Below are positions 54,891 to 63,973 of a stretch of DNA of 64,000 nt, one piece after another (within the stretch, counting starts at the first letter, position 1; each line of letters begins with the position of its first letter). This DNA comes from JARBUG01 sp035628915 (GTDB lineage: Bacteria > Bacillota > Sulfobacillia > Symbiobacteriales > Symbiobacteriaceae): contig DASPIW010000013.1 of NCBI GenBank assembly GCA_035628915.1, positions 45,240-109,239 of the forward strand, in the 5' to 3' direction. The notes under the pieces were generated by a model, which saw only the letters and a program-made list of their open reading frames with translations, was not told the origin of the DNA and searched no databases. The translations under genes were made by a program, and so were the position numbers.

Positions 54891-55844
54891 TTAATGATAG
54901 ATGCCGATTTCGCCGATGCCGCCGTTGATGTCCACGTCCACCTGATTCTCGGCGTTGCCGTAGCCGCTCGTTGTCCAGGAATTGCCGTCGCGGGTGAAAT
55001 CCCCGTAGATGTCGATGGCACCGATTCCCTTGCTGGCGTGAACCCGGGCTTCCATACCCTTCGGAATCCGCAAGGTGGTCTGGCCAATGCCGTTCTGCAT
55101 CGTCACCTGGAAGTTGCCCTTCGCGGGCAGGGTTAGCTCGGTCTCGCCAATGCCGGTGTTGACCTCAAGCCGGTTCAGGGTCAGGTCGGTCAGATCGACC
55201 TCGCTCTTGCCGATGCCGGTCCCCAGCTTCAGATCGAGCGAAACGTTCTTCGCCAATTTCAGATCCCACAAACCGCCGTTGCGCCGGGTGTCAATGCTAG
55301 GCACCGATACGCCGTGCGACTTGAGAATGAACGTCACATCGCCGCCGGAGCCGCTGTAGTCGCTGTCGAGGCGCTCTCCGTTGAGCCGGTTGACGAAACC
55401 CTCGACCAATGTGCCATCAGTCGATGCAGCCCGCAGGCGCAGCTCGCCGATGCTGGGAGCAATCTCGACCCGGGCCCGGGTTGCGCCGCTCAGATCGGCG
55501 CTGATGGGCACGGTCTCCGCCGGCCCGCCGGCGGCGCCGAAGTAGATGCCGACCTCGCCCAGCCACACGGCGCCGCCGATGACGGCGAGCACCAGGCCGA
55601 GCACGATCCACGAGCCCCAGGAGGTGCGGCGCCCGATGATCATGTCAAGGCCGACAGCGACGAGCCATAAGGGCCAGAGCTTCCACATCAATTCCCAAAT
55701 GTTGAAGGTGAAAATGCCGAGGTTGTGGGTCAGGAAAGCCAGACCGAGCAGAATCAGAATCACGGGGCCCACGACGCTCCGGCGCCGGGGACGTTCAGGT
55801 TCAACCGGGGGGACGGGATTGGTGTTGACCGGATTGGGTTCCAT
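54891..55844 (-). CDS. LiaF/DUF4097-like membrane protein
   Basis: A 317-residue protein. A Pro-rich cytoplasmic start and four hydrophobic segments (VGPVILILLGLAFLTHNLGI, LMWKLWPLWLVAVGLDMI, WIVLGLVLAVIGGAVWLGE) precede a repetitive beta-helix-like domain (120-317) with GIGKSEVDL, GIGETELTL, GIGQTTLRI, GIGAIDIYG, GIGEIGIYH turns. That is the LiaF/toast-rack form seen in cell-envelope stress proteins. It follows the 212-residue membrane gene by 23 bases. Confidence 0.85.
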   Translation of the reverse strand: MEPNPVNTNPVPPVEPERPRRRSVVGPVILILLGLAFLTHNLGIFTFNIWELMWKLWPLWLVAVGLDMIIGRRTSWGSWIVLGLVLAVIGGAVWLGEVGIYFGAAGGPAETVPISADLSGATRARVEIAPSIGELRLRAASTDGTLVEGFVNRLNGERLDSDYSGSGGDVTFILKSHGVSVPSIDTRRNGGLWDLKLAKNVSLDLKLGTGIGKSEVDLTDLTLNRLEVNTGIGETELTLPAKGNFQVTMQNGIGQTTLRIPKGMEARVHASKGIGAIDIYGDFTRDGNSWTTSGYGNAENQVDVDINGGIGEIGIYH

Positions 55845-55867
55845 GGTATGTGATCCTCCTTACAGGA

Positions 55868-56506
55868 CTAGCGCTTGAAGGCCCGCCCGTCAGTCAGGGC
55901 ATAAACGCCAAGCAGAATCAGGCCGACGGGGATGACGAACTTGAAGAAGATGCCGATCATGGATCCGATCAGAACCATCATGCCGATGATGCCGAGGATG
56001 GCGGCCACAATCAGGGCCCAGGAGTAGTACTTGCGGTCCAGCGCCTGATACCAGACGGCTGCGAAGGTCAGGGCGAGGCCGAAGAAGAAGATGACGCCGC
56101 CATCAACCCAGTGGCGGGTGACCGTTTCGAAAAGGGTGACTGCACCCAGCGTCAGCAGGACACCACCGGGAATGATGGGCCAGACCCACTGACGGTTCAT
56201 GACGTGCACCGTGAGGAAGGCAGCGCCCAGAAGTGCGAAGAGCAACGTACCGGCAATCCCGGAGCCGGGGAGCAGGATCGTCAGCCCCACGAACCCGAGT
56301 CCGGCGGTCGGGAAGAGCGCCCACCACTGGCGCTTATCAGCAGCAAAGACCGCCAGGAACGCCGCAGCGCCGCCGAGGAAGAGCAAGGCCCAGAACGCCT
56401 TCCACATGAAACCGATAATGTCGAAGGTCTGCAGGAGGAACAGGGCGCCAAAGCCAATCAGCACAGCGCCGATCACCATGCCCTTATCGAAACGCCGGGT
56501 TTCCAT
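55868..56506 (-). CDS. multi-pass membrane protein (LiaI/LiaF N-terminal-like)
   Basis: A 212-residue protein almost wholly hydrophobic, with about eight helices arranged as pairs (GMVIGAVLIGFGALFLLQTF, ALLFLGGAAAFLAVFAADK, PIIPGGVLLTLGAVTLFETV, VIPVGLILLGVYAL). The internal repetition resembles the N-terminal membrane region of LiaF. The ATG 56506 is used; GTG 56515 with AAAGGG is an alternative. It begins the operon with the LiaF-like gene. No lia two-component genes are adjacent. Confidence 0.8.
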   Translation of the reverse strand: METRRFDKGMVIGAVLIGFGALFLLQTFDIIGFMWKAFWALLFLGGAAAFLAVFAADKRQWWALFPTAGLGFVGLTILLPGSGIAGTLLFALLGAAFLTVHVMNRQWVWPIIPGGVLLTLGAVTLFETVTRHWVDGGVIFFFGLALTFAAVWYQALDRKYYSWALIVAAILGIIGMMVLIGSMIGIFFKFVIPVGLILLGVYALTDGRAFKR

Positions 56507-56693
56507 GCTGGTCACCGTACCCTTTCATTTCGTGTGCAAACTCAGTGTAGATCGAGCTGCAATTCGAATCATGTGCCGGTCCGCATATTCTCAAAGGCGG
56601 TCATCTATGCCTTTTGTCACGGGTCCAGCGGCCTACACTATGTGAGACTGCACATATCACCCGTTACCCTTCAACGAAGCCGACGAAATTTTG

Positions 56694-56723
56694 AAGGCCG
56701 CCGGGGCATGCCCTGGCGGCCTT
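56694..56723 (-). terminator. terminator of the xylose-sensing operon
   Basis: AAGGCCGCC / GGCGGCCTT with a 12-base loop immediately after the xylF stop at 56727; the minus strand continues CAAAATTTCG. Confidence 0.8.
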
Positions 56724-56726
56724 CTC

Positions 56727-57749
56727 TCACGGCGTTCCGAAGACGTCCTCTTCCCGGTGGAAGCCGTCCTGTATGACGGTCTCCCGTAAATTCGCCCGGT
56801 CGACGCGGATGGGTTGGAGCAAATAGGCGGGCACATCGCCGCGCTCGTTGTTAACCGTTGCGTTGGTCATTGGCAGTTCGCCGCTGGCCATTGCGACCGA
56901 TATTTCCGCGGCCCGGGTCGCGAGGTAGCGAATGGGCTTATAGACCGTCATGGCCTGCGTGCCTTCCACGATGCGCCGGACCGCCTGCAGGTCGGCATCC
57001 TGTCCGGCGACGGGCACCTTGCCCGCCAGCCCGTGCCGGTAGAGGGCGCGTATCACGCCACCCGCGGTGCCGTCGTTGCCGCAGATGACTGCATCCACCT
57101 GTCCGCCGGTACTGGAAAGGGCCTCCTCCATCAGTCTCTCGGCATTCTCGGGCTTCCATTCCGGAGTCCAGGCCTCAAAGACCACCCGAATGTCGCCCCG
57201 GGAACGGAACGGCTCCAGCACGCTCAGGGCGCCCAGCTTCAGCAAGTAGACGTTGTTGTCGGAGGCGGCCCCTCCGATATACACGTAGTTGCCCTTCGGG
57301 ACGAGCTTGGTGATGTAGTCGGCCTGGAGCCGTCCCACCATTTCGTTGTCGAACGAGACGTAAAGGTCAACATCGGCACCTTTGATCAGGCGGTCGTAAG
57401 CTATGACCTTGACGCCCTTTTCGTGGGCCTTTTCAACCACCGGTGCCATGGCGGAGGCGTCGTGGGGGACGATGACCAGGACGTCGATGCCCCGGTTCAG
57501 CATGTTCTCCGCCTGCGCCCGCTGCAGGTAATCGTCGCCGGCTGCCGCCTGGACGATCACTTCGGCACCCAGTTCGCGCGCCCGTGCGACGAAAATGTCC
57601 CGGTCGCGCTGCCACCGCTCCTCCTCCAAGGTATCCATGGAAAGGCCAATGCGGATTTTCTGGGCGCCCGGGTTGTTGTCCGCCCCCGCCGGGGCGCAGG
57701 CCGTGAGGAGCAGCGCGGCCAATAGCAGGAACCATAGGTGTCTCGGCAC
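56727..57749 (-). CDS. xylF: xylose-binding lipoprotein (XylF-like)
   Basis: A 340-residue periplasmic-binding-fold protein attached to the membrane through Cys18 (LLLTAC). The mature part follows the XylF pattern: IGLSMDTLEEERWQRDRDIF, QAENMLNRGIDVLVIVPHDA, VIAYDRLIKGADVDLYVSFD, VICGNDGTAGGVIRALYRHG and GKVPVAGQDADLQAVRRIVE. GTG 57749 follows AAGGGGGG. In xylFGH operons ATPase and permease genes follow; here a terminator follows at once, so those genes lie elsewhere or are absent. Confidence 0.92.
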   Translation of the reverse strand: MPRHLWFLLLAALLLTACAPAGADNNPGAQKIRIGLSMDTLEEERWQRDRDIFVARARELGAEVIVQAAAGDDYLQRAQAENMLNRGIDVLVIVPHDASAMAPVVEKAHEKGVKVIAYDRLIKGADVDLYVSFDNEMVGRLQADYITKLVPKGNYVYIGGAASDNNVYLLKLGALSVLEPFRSRGDIRVVFEAWTPEWKPENAERLMEEALSSTGGQVDAVICGNDGTAGGVIRALYRHGLAGKVPVAGQDADLQAVRRIVEGTQAMTVYKPIRYLATRAAEISVAMASGELPMTNATVNNERGDVPAYLLQPIRVDRANLRETVIQDGFHREEDVFGTP

Positions 57750-57778
57750 GCCTGGCCCCCCTTTCGTCAGTCGTACGG

Positions 57779-59098
57779 TCAGCCCTGGCTGCCGGCGCGG
57801 AACTCGGTCGGCGTGTGCCCGGTGACCTTCTTGAAGACCCGGCTGAAGTAGTTCGGGTCGTTGTAACCCACGGCAAAGCAGGCTTCCTTGATGGTCACCA
57901 CCGGATCGGCCAGCAGCTGCCGGGCCTTCTCCATGCGCACCAGCGTGAGGTAGTCAACCAGTGTCTGCCCGACCACCCGACTGAAGATTTTGCTGTAGTA
58001 GTACGGCGTCAGGCAGACCTCCTGCGCCACCCGTTCCAGAGTAATCTCTTCGGCATAGTGCCGCTCGACGAAGCGCTTCCCCTGCTCCACGGCCTGCAGT
58101 ACGGCGGGAGTGGGACGCCAGGAGGAGGCTGGTGCAGCCGGCTGGGGGTCGGGCTCCATTTCGCCCTGCTCTTCCAGGTCGCCGAAATGGTTGACTTTCT
58201 CCGAGACGCCTTCAAACTTGTAGGCCGCCAGCGCCTCCCGGAACGAGCGGGAAAGCTCCTTGCTCCCCTCGTACGGCTGCCCGATGCCCACACGCAGCCG
58301 GACGCCCGTCTGCTCCTTGACGCGGTCGCGCAGGCGCCGGGCCAGATCGGTGGACCAGAGGCGCACGGCGTACTCCTCGACGGGCGCCTCCAGTTCGATT
58401 AGCAGGGTTGTACAGCCGCCCGTCCAGGCGCCCAAGGCGCAGGTGCAGAGCGACCGGGCGAGGGTCCCGAGGCGATTGTAAGCGTCGCCGATGCGGCTCT
58501 CCGCCGCCGCCGGCGCAAGCTCCCCGTCGATCGCGGGGTCGCCCAGACCGACCACCATACAAAGCCCGGCGTCCAGGCGCAGACCGAGCATCTCGACCAG
58601 ATCCCGGATGCGGTGTTGGTTCTCGCCTTTCTCCATGAGGGCAACCAATTCGGCTTCCGCCAGGGGACGCAGTTGCCGCAGATGCTCCTTGCGCAGCAGT
58701 TCGTCCTGCCGGCGCTGGCGTTCAGCGGCAATCTCCTTTTTCAGGCGGTCGAGCACTTCGACCATCTGGTCCCGTTTGACGGGCTTGAGCAGGTAGTCAA
58801 CTGCCTCGAGGCGCAGGGCCTCCCGGGCAAAGTGGAAGTAGTCGTAGGCCGATACGATCAGGCAGCGGACGCCGGGGCTGCGCTCCCGGATCTCCCGCAG
58901 AGCCTCCAGGCCCGAGAGGCCGGGCATTTCAATATCCATCAAGATGACGTCCGGGCGCAGGGTTTCAGCCATCTCCACGGCCTGCCGGCCGGTGCCCGCC
59001 TCACCCACCATCTGCACGTCAGGCAGATGCCGCTGAACCAGCAGACGCAGGGCTTCGCGCTCAATCGGCTCGTCGTCAGCCACCAGGATGCGCATCAT
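57779..59098 (-). CDS. YesN/AraC-type response regulator
   Basis: A 439-residue regulator. Receiver domain 1-120 with DDE at 8-10 and phospho-acceptor Asp55 (VILMDIEMPGLSG), a middle region of about 200 residues, and an AraC-type double HTH at about 340-435 (ITLERVAQEVCLTPYYYSKI, TIKEACFAVGYNDPNYFSRV). The ATG 59098 follows GGAGGTGAGGCAG. It overlaps the kinase gene by about 20 bases. It probably controls xylose uptake genes, as in the clostridial XylFII-LytS-YesN system. Confidence 0.94.
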   Translation of the reverse strand: MMRILVADDEPIEREALRLLVQRHLPDVQMVGEAGTGRQAVEMAETLRPDVILMDIEMPGLSGLEALREIRERSPGVRCLIVSAYDYFHFAREALRLEAVDYLLKPVKRDQMVEVLDRLKKEIAAERQRRQDELLRKEHLRQLRPLAEAELVALMEKGENQHRIRDLVEMLGLRLDAGLCMVVGLGDPAIDGELAPAAAESRIGDAYNRLGTLARSLCTCALGAWTGGCTTLLIELEAPVEEYAVRLWSTDLARRLRDRVKEQTGVRLRVGIGQPYEGSKELSRSFREALAAYKFEGVSEKVNHFGDLEEQGEMEPDPQPAAPASSWRPTPAVLQAVEQGKRFVERHYAEEITLERVAQEVCLTPYYYSKIFSRVVGQTLVDYLTLVRMEKARQLLADPVVTIKEACFAVGYNDPNYFSRVFKKVTGHTPTEFRAGSQG

Positions 59099-60578
59099 CT
59101 GCCTCACCTCCTTGCGCAATCCGGATTCGCACCGTGGTCCCGCCGCCCGGGGTGCTGCTCAGTTCCACCGTCGCGGCGCCGCGGTAGAACAGTTCGAGCC
59201 GGTGCCGCACGTTTAGCAGGCCGAGGCCGGTGGTGTGACCGGCGCCGTGCGCCTCGCCGCCGGCGCCCTCGTTGAGCTCCCGGAGCCGTTCCGGCGCGAT
59301 GCCGACGCCATCGTCACGAATGAGTACCTCGACCCGCCGGTCTTCCCGTCGGACGATTACTTGCACCGTGCCGCCGTTTTCCCGGGACCCGATGCCGTGG
59401 ATGAGGGCGTTCTCCACCAGGGGCTGCAGGGTCAGACACGGCGTCGGTGTGGCGAAGGCCTCCTCATCAACATCAAGCATGAAACGAAGGCGGTCGCGGA
59501 AGCGCTCCCGTTGAATGGTCATGTACCGCTGCACCTGGGCAACTTCCTGCCCAAGGGTGACGGGCCGGTTCAGGTCGCGCAGGCTGTAGCGCAGCAGGTC
59601 GGCCACGGTCTCCAGCAGCGTCTGGGTTCGCTCGCTGCCTTCGATGAACGCCATTTTCGCCACCATGTTGAGCGTGTTGAAGAGGAAGTGCGGGTTGACC
59701 TGCGACTGCAGCGCCCGCAGTTCCGCCTCCCGGAGCAAGCTGTGAATCTGCAGGTTTTCCAGTTCCTCTGCCTGCAGCCGCCGCTCCAGTTCGGCCTTCT
59801 CCTTCAACTCGCCCACGTGCCGCCGCAGGTTCTCCTGCATGTGGTTGAAAGCGTCGCCCAACAGCTGCACCTCGTCGCCCGGAGTGGAGCTGATTGGCAC
59901 CGGCGGCCCTTCCAGGTCGCCCCGGGCGATCCGTCCGGCGGCCCGCGAGAGGATGCGCAGCGGGCCCGTCACCCCGCTGGCGAAGGACCAGGCAAATACG
60001 GCGGCCACCAGAGCCACGGAGCCCAGAATGGCCACGTTGGTGACCTGCAGGCGCCGGTCACGGCGCAGGACTTCCGGGTAGACCTGGCGGTAGCGGTTCA
60101 GCTCTGCGGCGAGCAACCGGTCGGTCGTATCCCGCACGTACCCGGCGATGTTGGCCGCCTCGCGGTCGTGCTTGAAGTACAGTTCCAGGTTTTTGTCCTG
60201 GAAGGCGTAGAGTGCGGCGGTCGTCTCCACGAGGAAGTTGTCGCTCATGGCCTCCAGGTCCAGCAGCATCCGGGCGGAGGCGGAGTCCATTGTCCGGGTG
60301 GGCAGCTGTTTGCGCAGGGTCATGATCCGGTCGCCCAACGTCTGAAACTCCTGGGCGACCCGCTCCGGCGAGGGGTCTGAGGCCAGGCGCCCCAAGAGTT
60401 CAACACCGTCGTCCACGGCGGAAGTGAGCTCCACGACGGCAATCAGGTCGGTCATGGAACTCTCGTAGAACTGGGCGGTCGTCCGGGCCTGACCCAGAAT
60501 CAGAAAGCCGATGCCGGCCATGAGGACGATGACGAGGAGGAAGGTGGCCAGCAGGCGGGCTTGGAGGGAAGTCCTCAT
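59076..60578 (-). CDS. LytS/YesM-type sensor histidine kinase
   Basis: A 500-residue membrane kinase. Membrane helices at about 8-28 and 182-202 flank a 150-residue extracellular helical segment, followed by HAMP (202-255), a coiled coil and the His-kinase domain with phospho-acceptor His297 (QSQVNPHFLFNTLNMVAKM). The ATPase region is at about 390-495 (LVENALIHGIGS, IRDDGVGIAPERL, TTGLGLLNVRHRL). The start overlaps the stop of the upstream binding-protein gene as ATGA. That binding protein is the likely sensory partner. Confidence 0.94.
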   Translation of the reverse strand: MRTSLQARLLATFLLVIVLMAGIGFLILGQARTTAQFYESSMTDLIAVVELTSAVDDGVELLGRLASDPSPERVAQEFQTLGDRIMTLRKQLPTRTMDSASARMLLDLEAMSDNFLVETTAALYAFQDKNLELYFKHDREAANIAGYVRDTTDRLLAAELNRYRQVYPEVLRRDRRLQVTNVAILGSVALVAAVFAWSFASGVTGPLRILSRAAGRIARGDLEGPPVPISSTPGDEVQLLGDAFNHMQENLRRHVGELKEKAELERRLQAEELENLQIHSLLREAELRALQSQVNPHFLFNTLNMVAKMAFIEGSERTQTLLETVADLLRYSLRDLNRPVTLGQEVAQVQRYMTIQRERFRDRLRFMLDVDEEAFATPTPCLTLQPLVENALIHGIGSRENGGTVQVIVRREDRRVEVLIRDDGVGIAPERLRELNEGAGGEAHGAGHTTGLGLLNVRHRLELFYRGAATVELSSTPGGGTTVRIRIAQGGEADDAHPGG

Positions 60579-61555
60579 TTGCTGTCACCCCCCGCCCGGA
60601 TGTAGTACGGGGTGGGCGTGAAATTGGGCGGCCGAATGTCCCGACGCAGGTAGTCGCCCAGCAGCGTAACGGCCAGGCTCCCCATTTGCTCGGGGTCCTG
60701 GTGGACGACGGCGGTGATGGCGCCCCTTGCCGCGTGGTCACCAGCCTCCGCGACGTCGTCCCACCCGAGAACCATGACGGCGCGGCCGAGAAGGCTGACG
60801 CTCTGGGCGGCACCCACGGCATCAAGCGCCGTCGTACCGTAGATAACGGTCACGTCGGGATGCTCAAGCAGGATTTTCAGGGCCTTTTGGCCGGCCACCG
60901 AGCGGTTCATGTCCGAGGTCTCCACCGCGACGATTTTCACGTCGGGGTGGGATTCCAGGGCCTTGCGGAACCCCTGTACCCGTGGGTCTTCCTCTTCGGG
61001 GCCCAGGTTTCCCCGGACGATGCCGACCACGGCCTTGCCGCCCGTACGGCGCACCAGTTCGTCAGCCATGAGGCGTGCGGCGGCTTCGTTGTCGGTGCCC
61101 ACGAAGGCGACCCGTCGGTCGGGGCGGTGGTCGGGCAGGTCCACGTCGACCATGATGACGTGGATGCCCCGGTCAGTGGCGCGGGCGACCGCTTCCAGGA
61201 ACCGCTGGTCCGGCAGACCCTGGGTGATGATGCCGTCCACCTGGGCGGCCGTGGCCATGTCGAGCAGGCGGACCTGCTCTTCGATGGAGGCCAGGCGGGA
61301 GCCGGTGAATTCGACGTTGATGCGCAGCTGGTCGCCCGCCTGCTGGGCGCCCTTGCGCACGGCTTCCCAGAACGGGTGGCTCGCCTGGGGGGCGACGATG
61401 ACAAAGCGCAGCGGCTGGTCGGGCGTACGCACGAGGGCGGTATCCGTGACAAGGGGCCGCCATATGTCGGGGATGTTGGTGACGAGGCCATAGACCACGG
61501 CGGCGACCAGGAGGAGGAAACAGACCCGCAGTACGAACCCCGGCGATGGCTTCAC
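60575..61555 (-). CDS. membrane-anchored sugar-binding protein (XylFII-like sensor)
   Basis: A 326-residue protein of the periplasmic binding protein 4 family. A single hydrophobic helix near the N-terminus (VLRVCFLLLVAAVVYGLVTN) has no lipobox and looks like an uncleaved anchor. The binding domain follows (FVIVAPQASHPFWEAVRKGA, QVDGIITQGLPDQRFLEAVA, AFVGTDNEAAARLMADELVR, VIYGTTALDAVGAAQSVSLL). GTG 61555 follows GGGGGTG. The layout with LytS and YesN matches the XylFII sensor of Clostridium beijerinckii, where it pairs with LytS to perceive xylose. The ligand here is inferred. Confidence 0.88.
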   Translation of the reverse strand: MKPSPGFVLRVCFLLLVAAVVYGLVTNIPDIWRPLVTDTALVRTPDQPLRFVIVAPQASHPFWEAVRKGAQQAGDQLRINVEFTGSRLASIEEQVRLLDMATAAQVDGIITQGLPDQRFLEAVARATDRGIHVIMVDVDLPDHRPDRRVAFVGTDNEAAARLMADELVRRTGGKAVVGIVRGNLGPEEEDPRVQGFRKALESHPDVKIVAVETSDMNRSVAGQKALKILLEHPDVTVIYGTTALDAVGAAQSVSLLGRAVMVLGWDDVAEAGDHAARGAITAVVHQDPEQMGSLAVTLLGDYLRRDIRPPNFTPTPYYIRAGGDSK

Positions 61556-61583
61556 GTCAACACCCCCGATCTTGCGGCACATG

Positions 61584-61612
61584 AAAAAGCCGGTATCCAA
61601 AAGATACCGGCT
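61584..61612 (-). promoter_or_regulatory. hairpin plus U-run in the leader of the sugar-sensing operon
   Basis: AGCCGGTATC / GATACCGGCT, 10-bp perfect stem with a 5-base loop, followed on the minus strand by TTTTTC. It ends only 28 bases before the start of the XylFII-like gene, so a promoter cannot fit between. It terminates the upstream aminopeptidase transcript, acts as an attenuator, or both. Confidence 0.75.
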
Positions 61613-61715
61613 GATCAATTCGTGACGGGGTTTGGAGTTCCTGCATTTTTGGGTCTTTGGAGTGTGAGGTGCGGGAGGTGACATGGCCGCGGAAGTGCGG
61701 CCAACTCTTCCAACG

Positions 61716-62642
61716 CTAGAAATACCGCACTCGCTCCGCCAGAAATACGCAGTCATAATGACTATCAACGGCGTTGCGCCCACCGAAGTGAGTGTTCCCC
61801 CCTAGGGCCACGTGGGCGGTGCCCAGCACTTTCTCATCGAGGGGCGCCCGGCCCCGGACGTGGGCACCGGAGTTGGTGCCCAGGCCGAACTCGCAGAGCG
61901 TCCAGGCCCTGGGGTCGGCGCCCAGCCGGCGCGCCAGTTCGCGGGCGGCGGCACCGCCTTCCACGGCCACGGCCAGGCCGCCGCGGAACGTCAGCACCAC
62001 CGGTTCATCCAGGGGGATATCGCCCAGACTGAGGTCGACCACCAGGCGCCCCTCGGCGGAGTCCTCCAAGGGCGCCACGAACGCCTCGCCTGGCGGAAGG
62101 TTGCCGTACGCACCCGGTGTGCGGAGAAGCCCGGAGTCCTGGTACACGGGGCGCCCGCCCAGGCAAAAGCGCAGGTCGGTGCCCGCTCCCGTGGTAATCT
62201 GCACCTTCTCCGCACCGACCAGGCTCGCCGCCGTTTCAGCCGTCTGCGCAGCAACAGCCTGGAAGTCGCAGTTCAGTTCTTCCTGCAAGACGCTCTCATC
62301 AATGCAGGCTCCGGCAGCCCAGCGCCCCCGTCCGACAGCCCGGAACGCGGCGAGCCCGGCCCGCAGGAACGGCGATTCCCGTTCCAGGTCAAGCCCGGAC
62401 ATCAGCGAGACGATTACATCCGCCGCCCCGACCTGCTGCAGAAAGGCCTCCGGCACGACGGCCAGGCCCCGACGCCCAGCCACCACCCGCAACGCCACTG
62501 CGGCGGCGCCCAAATCGCCCGCAGCCGCGCAAAGGGCCTCGCCGGCAGGCCGGAGAGGCTCATCGACCAGGGCGAGAACCCGTTCGCCGGGACAAAGACC
62601 CATGCACGTCTGCAGGAGGTTTACAGCCCATGTGGGGTTCAC
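61716..62642 (-). CDS. M29-type (thermophilic) aminopeptidase-like protein
   Basis: A 308-residue protein with the C-terminal pattern of M29 metallo-aminopeptidases: NLPPGEAFVAPLEDSAEGRL, LCEFGLGTNSGAHVRGRAPL, DEKVLGTAHVALGGNTHFGG and a final VDSHYDCVF, holding the metal ligands Glu, His and Asp. The family is usually about 370-410 residues; this one is shorter at the N-terminus. GTG 62642 follows AGGGGG. It is followed by the hairpin at 61584-61612. Confidence 0.85.
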   Translation of the reverse strand: MNPTWAVNLLQTCMGLCPGERVLALVDEPLRPAGEALCAAAGDLGAAAVALRVVAGRRGLAVVPEAFLQQVGAADVIVSLMSGLDLERESPFLRAGLAAFRAVGRGRWAAGACIDESVLQEELNCDFQAVAAQTAETAASLVGAEKVQITTGAGTDLRFCLGGRPVYQDSGLLRTPGAYGNLPPGEAFVAPLEDSAEGRLVVDLSLGDIPLDEPVVLTFRGGLAVAVEGGAAARELARRLGADPRAWTLCEFGLGTNSGAHVRGRAPLDEKVLGTAHVALGGNTHFGGRNAVDSHYDCVFLAERVRYF

Positions 62643-62656
62643 CGTTCACGGCCCCC

Positions 62657-63055
62657 TCATGCTTCGGGCTTGAACTTGACTTCGGTAAGGCCGACGGTGT
62701 TCCCCAGCACAATCTGCTCGATCCGCTCGGCCGAAACGTTCCCGCTCAGCGCCTCCTGGACGGGCTCCGACGTGATATAGACCGCCGTCGTGCCCTGCAT
62801 GTAGCTGAGCACCGCATCACCAGGCCCTTCGGGAATGGCGAGGCCCACGCTGTACTCTTCCGGCCAGGTGCACAGCAGCACATGGACCTTGTGGCCGGGG
62901 TGGTAGCCCCAGCTGTATGTGTACTGGTTAGGCCGGGCGGCAATCACATTCTTGATGAATACCTCAAGCTGCGGAACGGTGAAGAAGACCAGCTTCCGGC
63001 CATCGGGGGCCGTCGCCATCGCCGCTTCGGTAGGCATGTAAATGGTGGGCTCCAA
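62657..63055 (-). CDS. hypothetical protein
   Basis: A 132-residue soluble protein with a TTG start at 63055, six bases after GGGAGGAG. It contains LVFFTVPQLEVFIKNVIAAR, YTYSWGYHPGHKVHVLLCTW and VYITSEPVQEALSGNVSAER. No family is recognised. It lies 14 bases upstream of the aminopeptidase gene and is probably co-transcribed with it. Confidence 0.75.
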   Translation of the reverse strand: MEPTIYMPTEAAMATAPDGRKLVFFTVPQLEVFIKNVIAARPNQYTYSWGYHPGHKVHVLLCTWPEEYSVGLAIPEGPGDAVLSYMQGTTAVYITSEPVQEALSGNVSAERIEQIVLGNTVGLTEVKFKPEA

Positions 63056-63075
63056 GGTGCACTCCTCCCATCGGA

Positions 63076-63894
63076 CTAAAGCGAACGCCGGCGCCGGGTC
63101 AGCAGCGCCAGCAGAACCAGCGGGAGAGCCGAAATCAGCAGCCATTGCCAGGAGCGGTCGGCCGGGGGTGTGGGTCCGGCGCTGTGCACGGCGCCGGGCA
63201 CCGCCTGAGCCGCAGTCACGGCTACGCTGCCCAGGTCCTTGCCACCGGCGGAGACGATCAGCGTCCCGACCGGTGCGCCGGCAGCCAGGGGAGCCTGCAC
63301 GCTGTCCAGCGGCACCATGCGTCGGTCGGGCTCACCGGTCCCGGTGGGCCACGCCACCCACAGGTCTTCCGCCGCCCGCACGTCAACGTCGCCGACCCGT
63401 GCAATGGTCAGGCGGCCGGCTGCATCGCCTCTTTGGACGATGCGCCGGGACTGGAAGTGACTGAAGCCGTAGTCCAGCAGTTTTATGCTGGATGTCCAGA
63501 GCAGGTTCTGCACGCCCAGCACAACGGCAATTAGCTCCGTATCGCCCCGCTTGGCGGACGCCACGTTCGTCAGCAGTGCTTCTTCGGTATAACCATTCTT
63601 CACGCCGGTAATACCGTCGTAGTACCCAAGCAGTTGGTTGTGGCTGACCAACTTGCGGGGCGGATTCTCCTGAAAGCCGGGAATCTCTTTCTCCTCCGTG
63701 GTCACCAACGCCCGAAACGCAGGGTTGCGCATCGCATAGCGAGCGATAAGGGCAAGATCATGGGCCGTCGTGTAGTGGTTGGGATCATGCAGGCCATGGC
63801 TGTTGACGAAGTGCGTGTGGGTGGCGCCAATCTCCCGCGCTTTGGCGTTCATCCATTCCGCTGCCCCGCCCCATCGTCGGACAGACAGCAGCAA
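63076..63894 (-). pseudogene. D-alanyl-D-alanine carboxypeptidase, N-terminally truncated
   Basis: The frame resembles the second half of DacF/PBP5-like enzymes: MNAKAREIGATHTHFVNSHG, LHDPNHYTTAHDLALIARYA, then a C-terminal strand domain and a final membrane helix (SWQWLLISALPLVLLALLTR). The first half, with SxxK and SxN active-site motifs, is missing: an in-frame stop lies at 63907-63909, and no other frame upstream supplies it. The third motif KTG is altered to KNG (GVKNGYTEEA). The remaining gene cannot be an active carboxypeptidase as read. TTG 63894 is only the first possible start. Confidence 0.75.
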
Positions 63895-63973
63895 GCGGTT
63901 TTTATGTCAACAACTGAGTTTGCGGGCTCCCGGCGCTCTCGCGTAGCATGATGAGCGAAGGGAGTTGTTCTTT

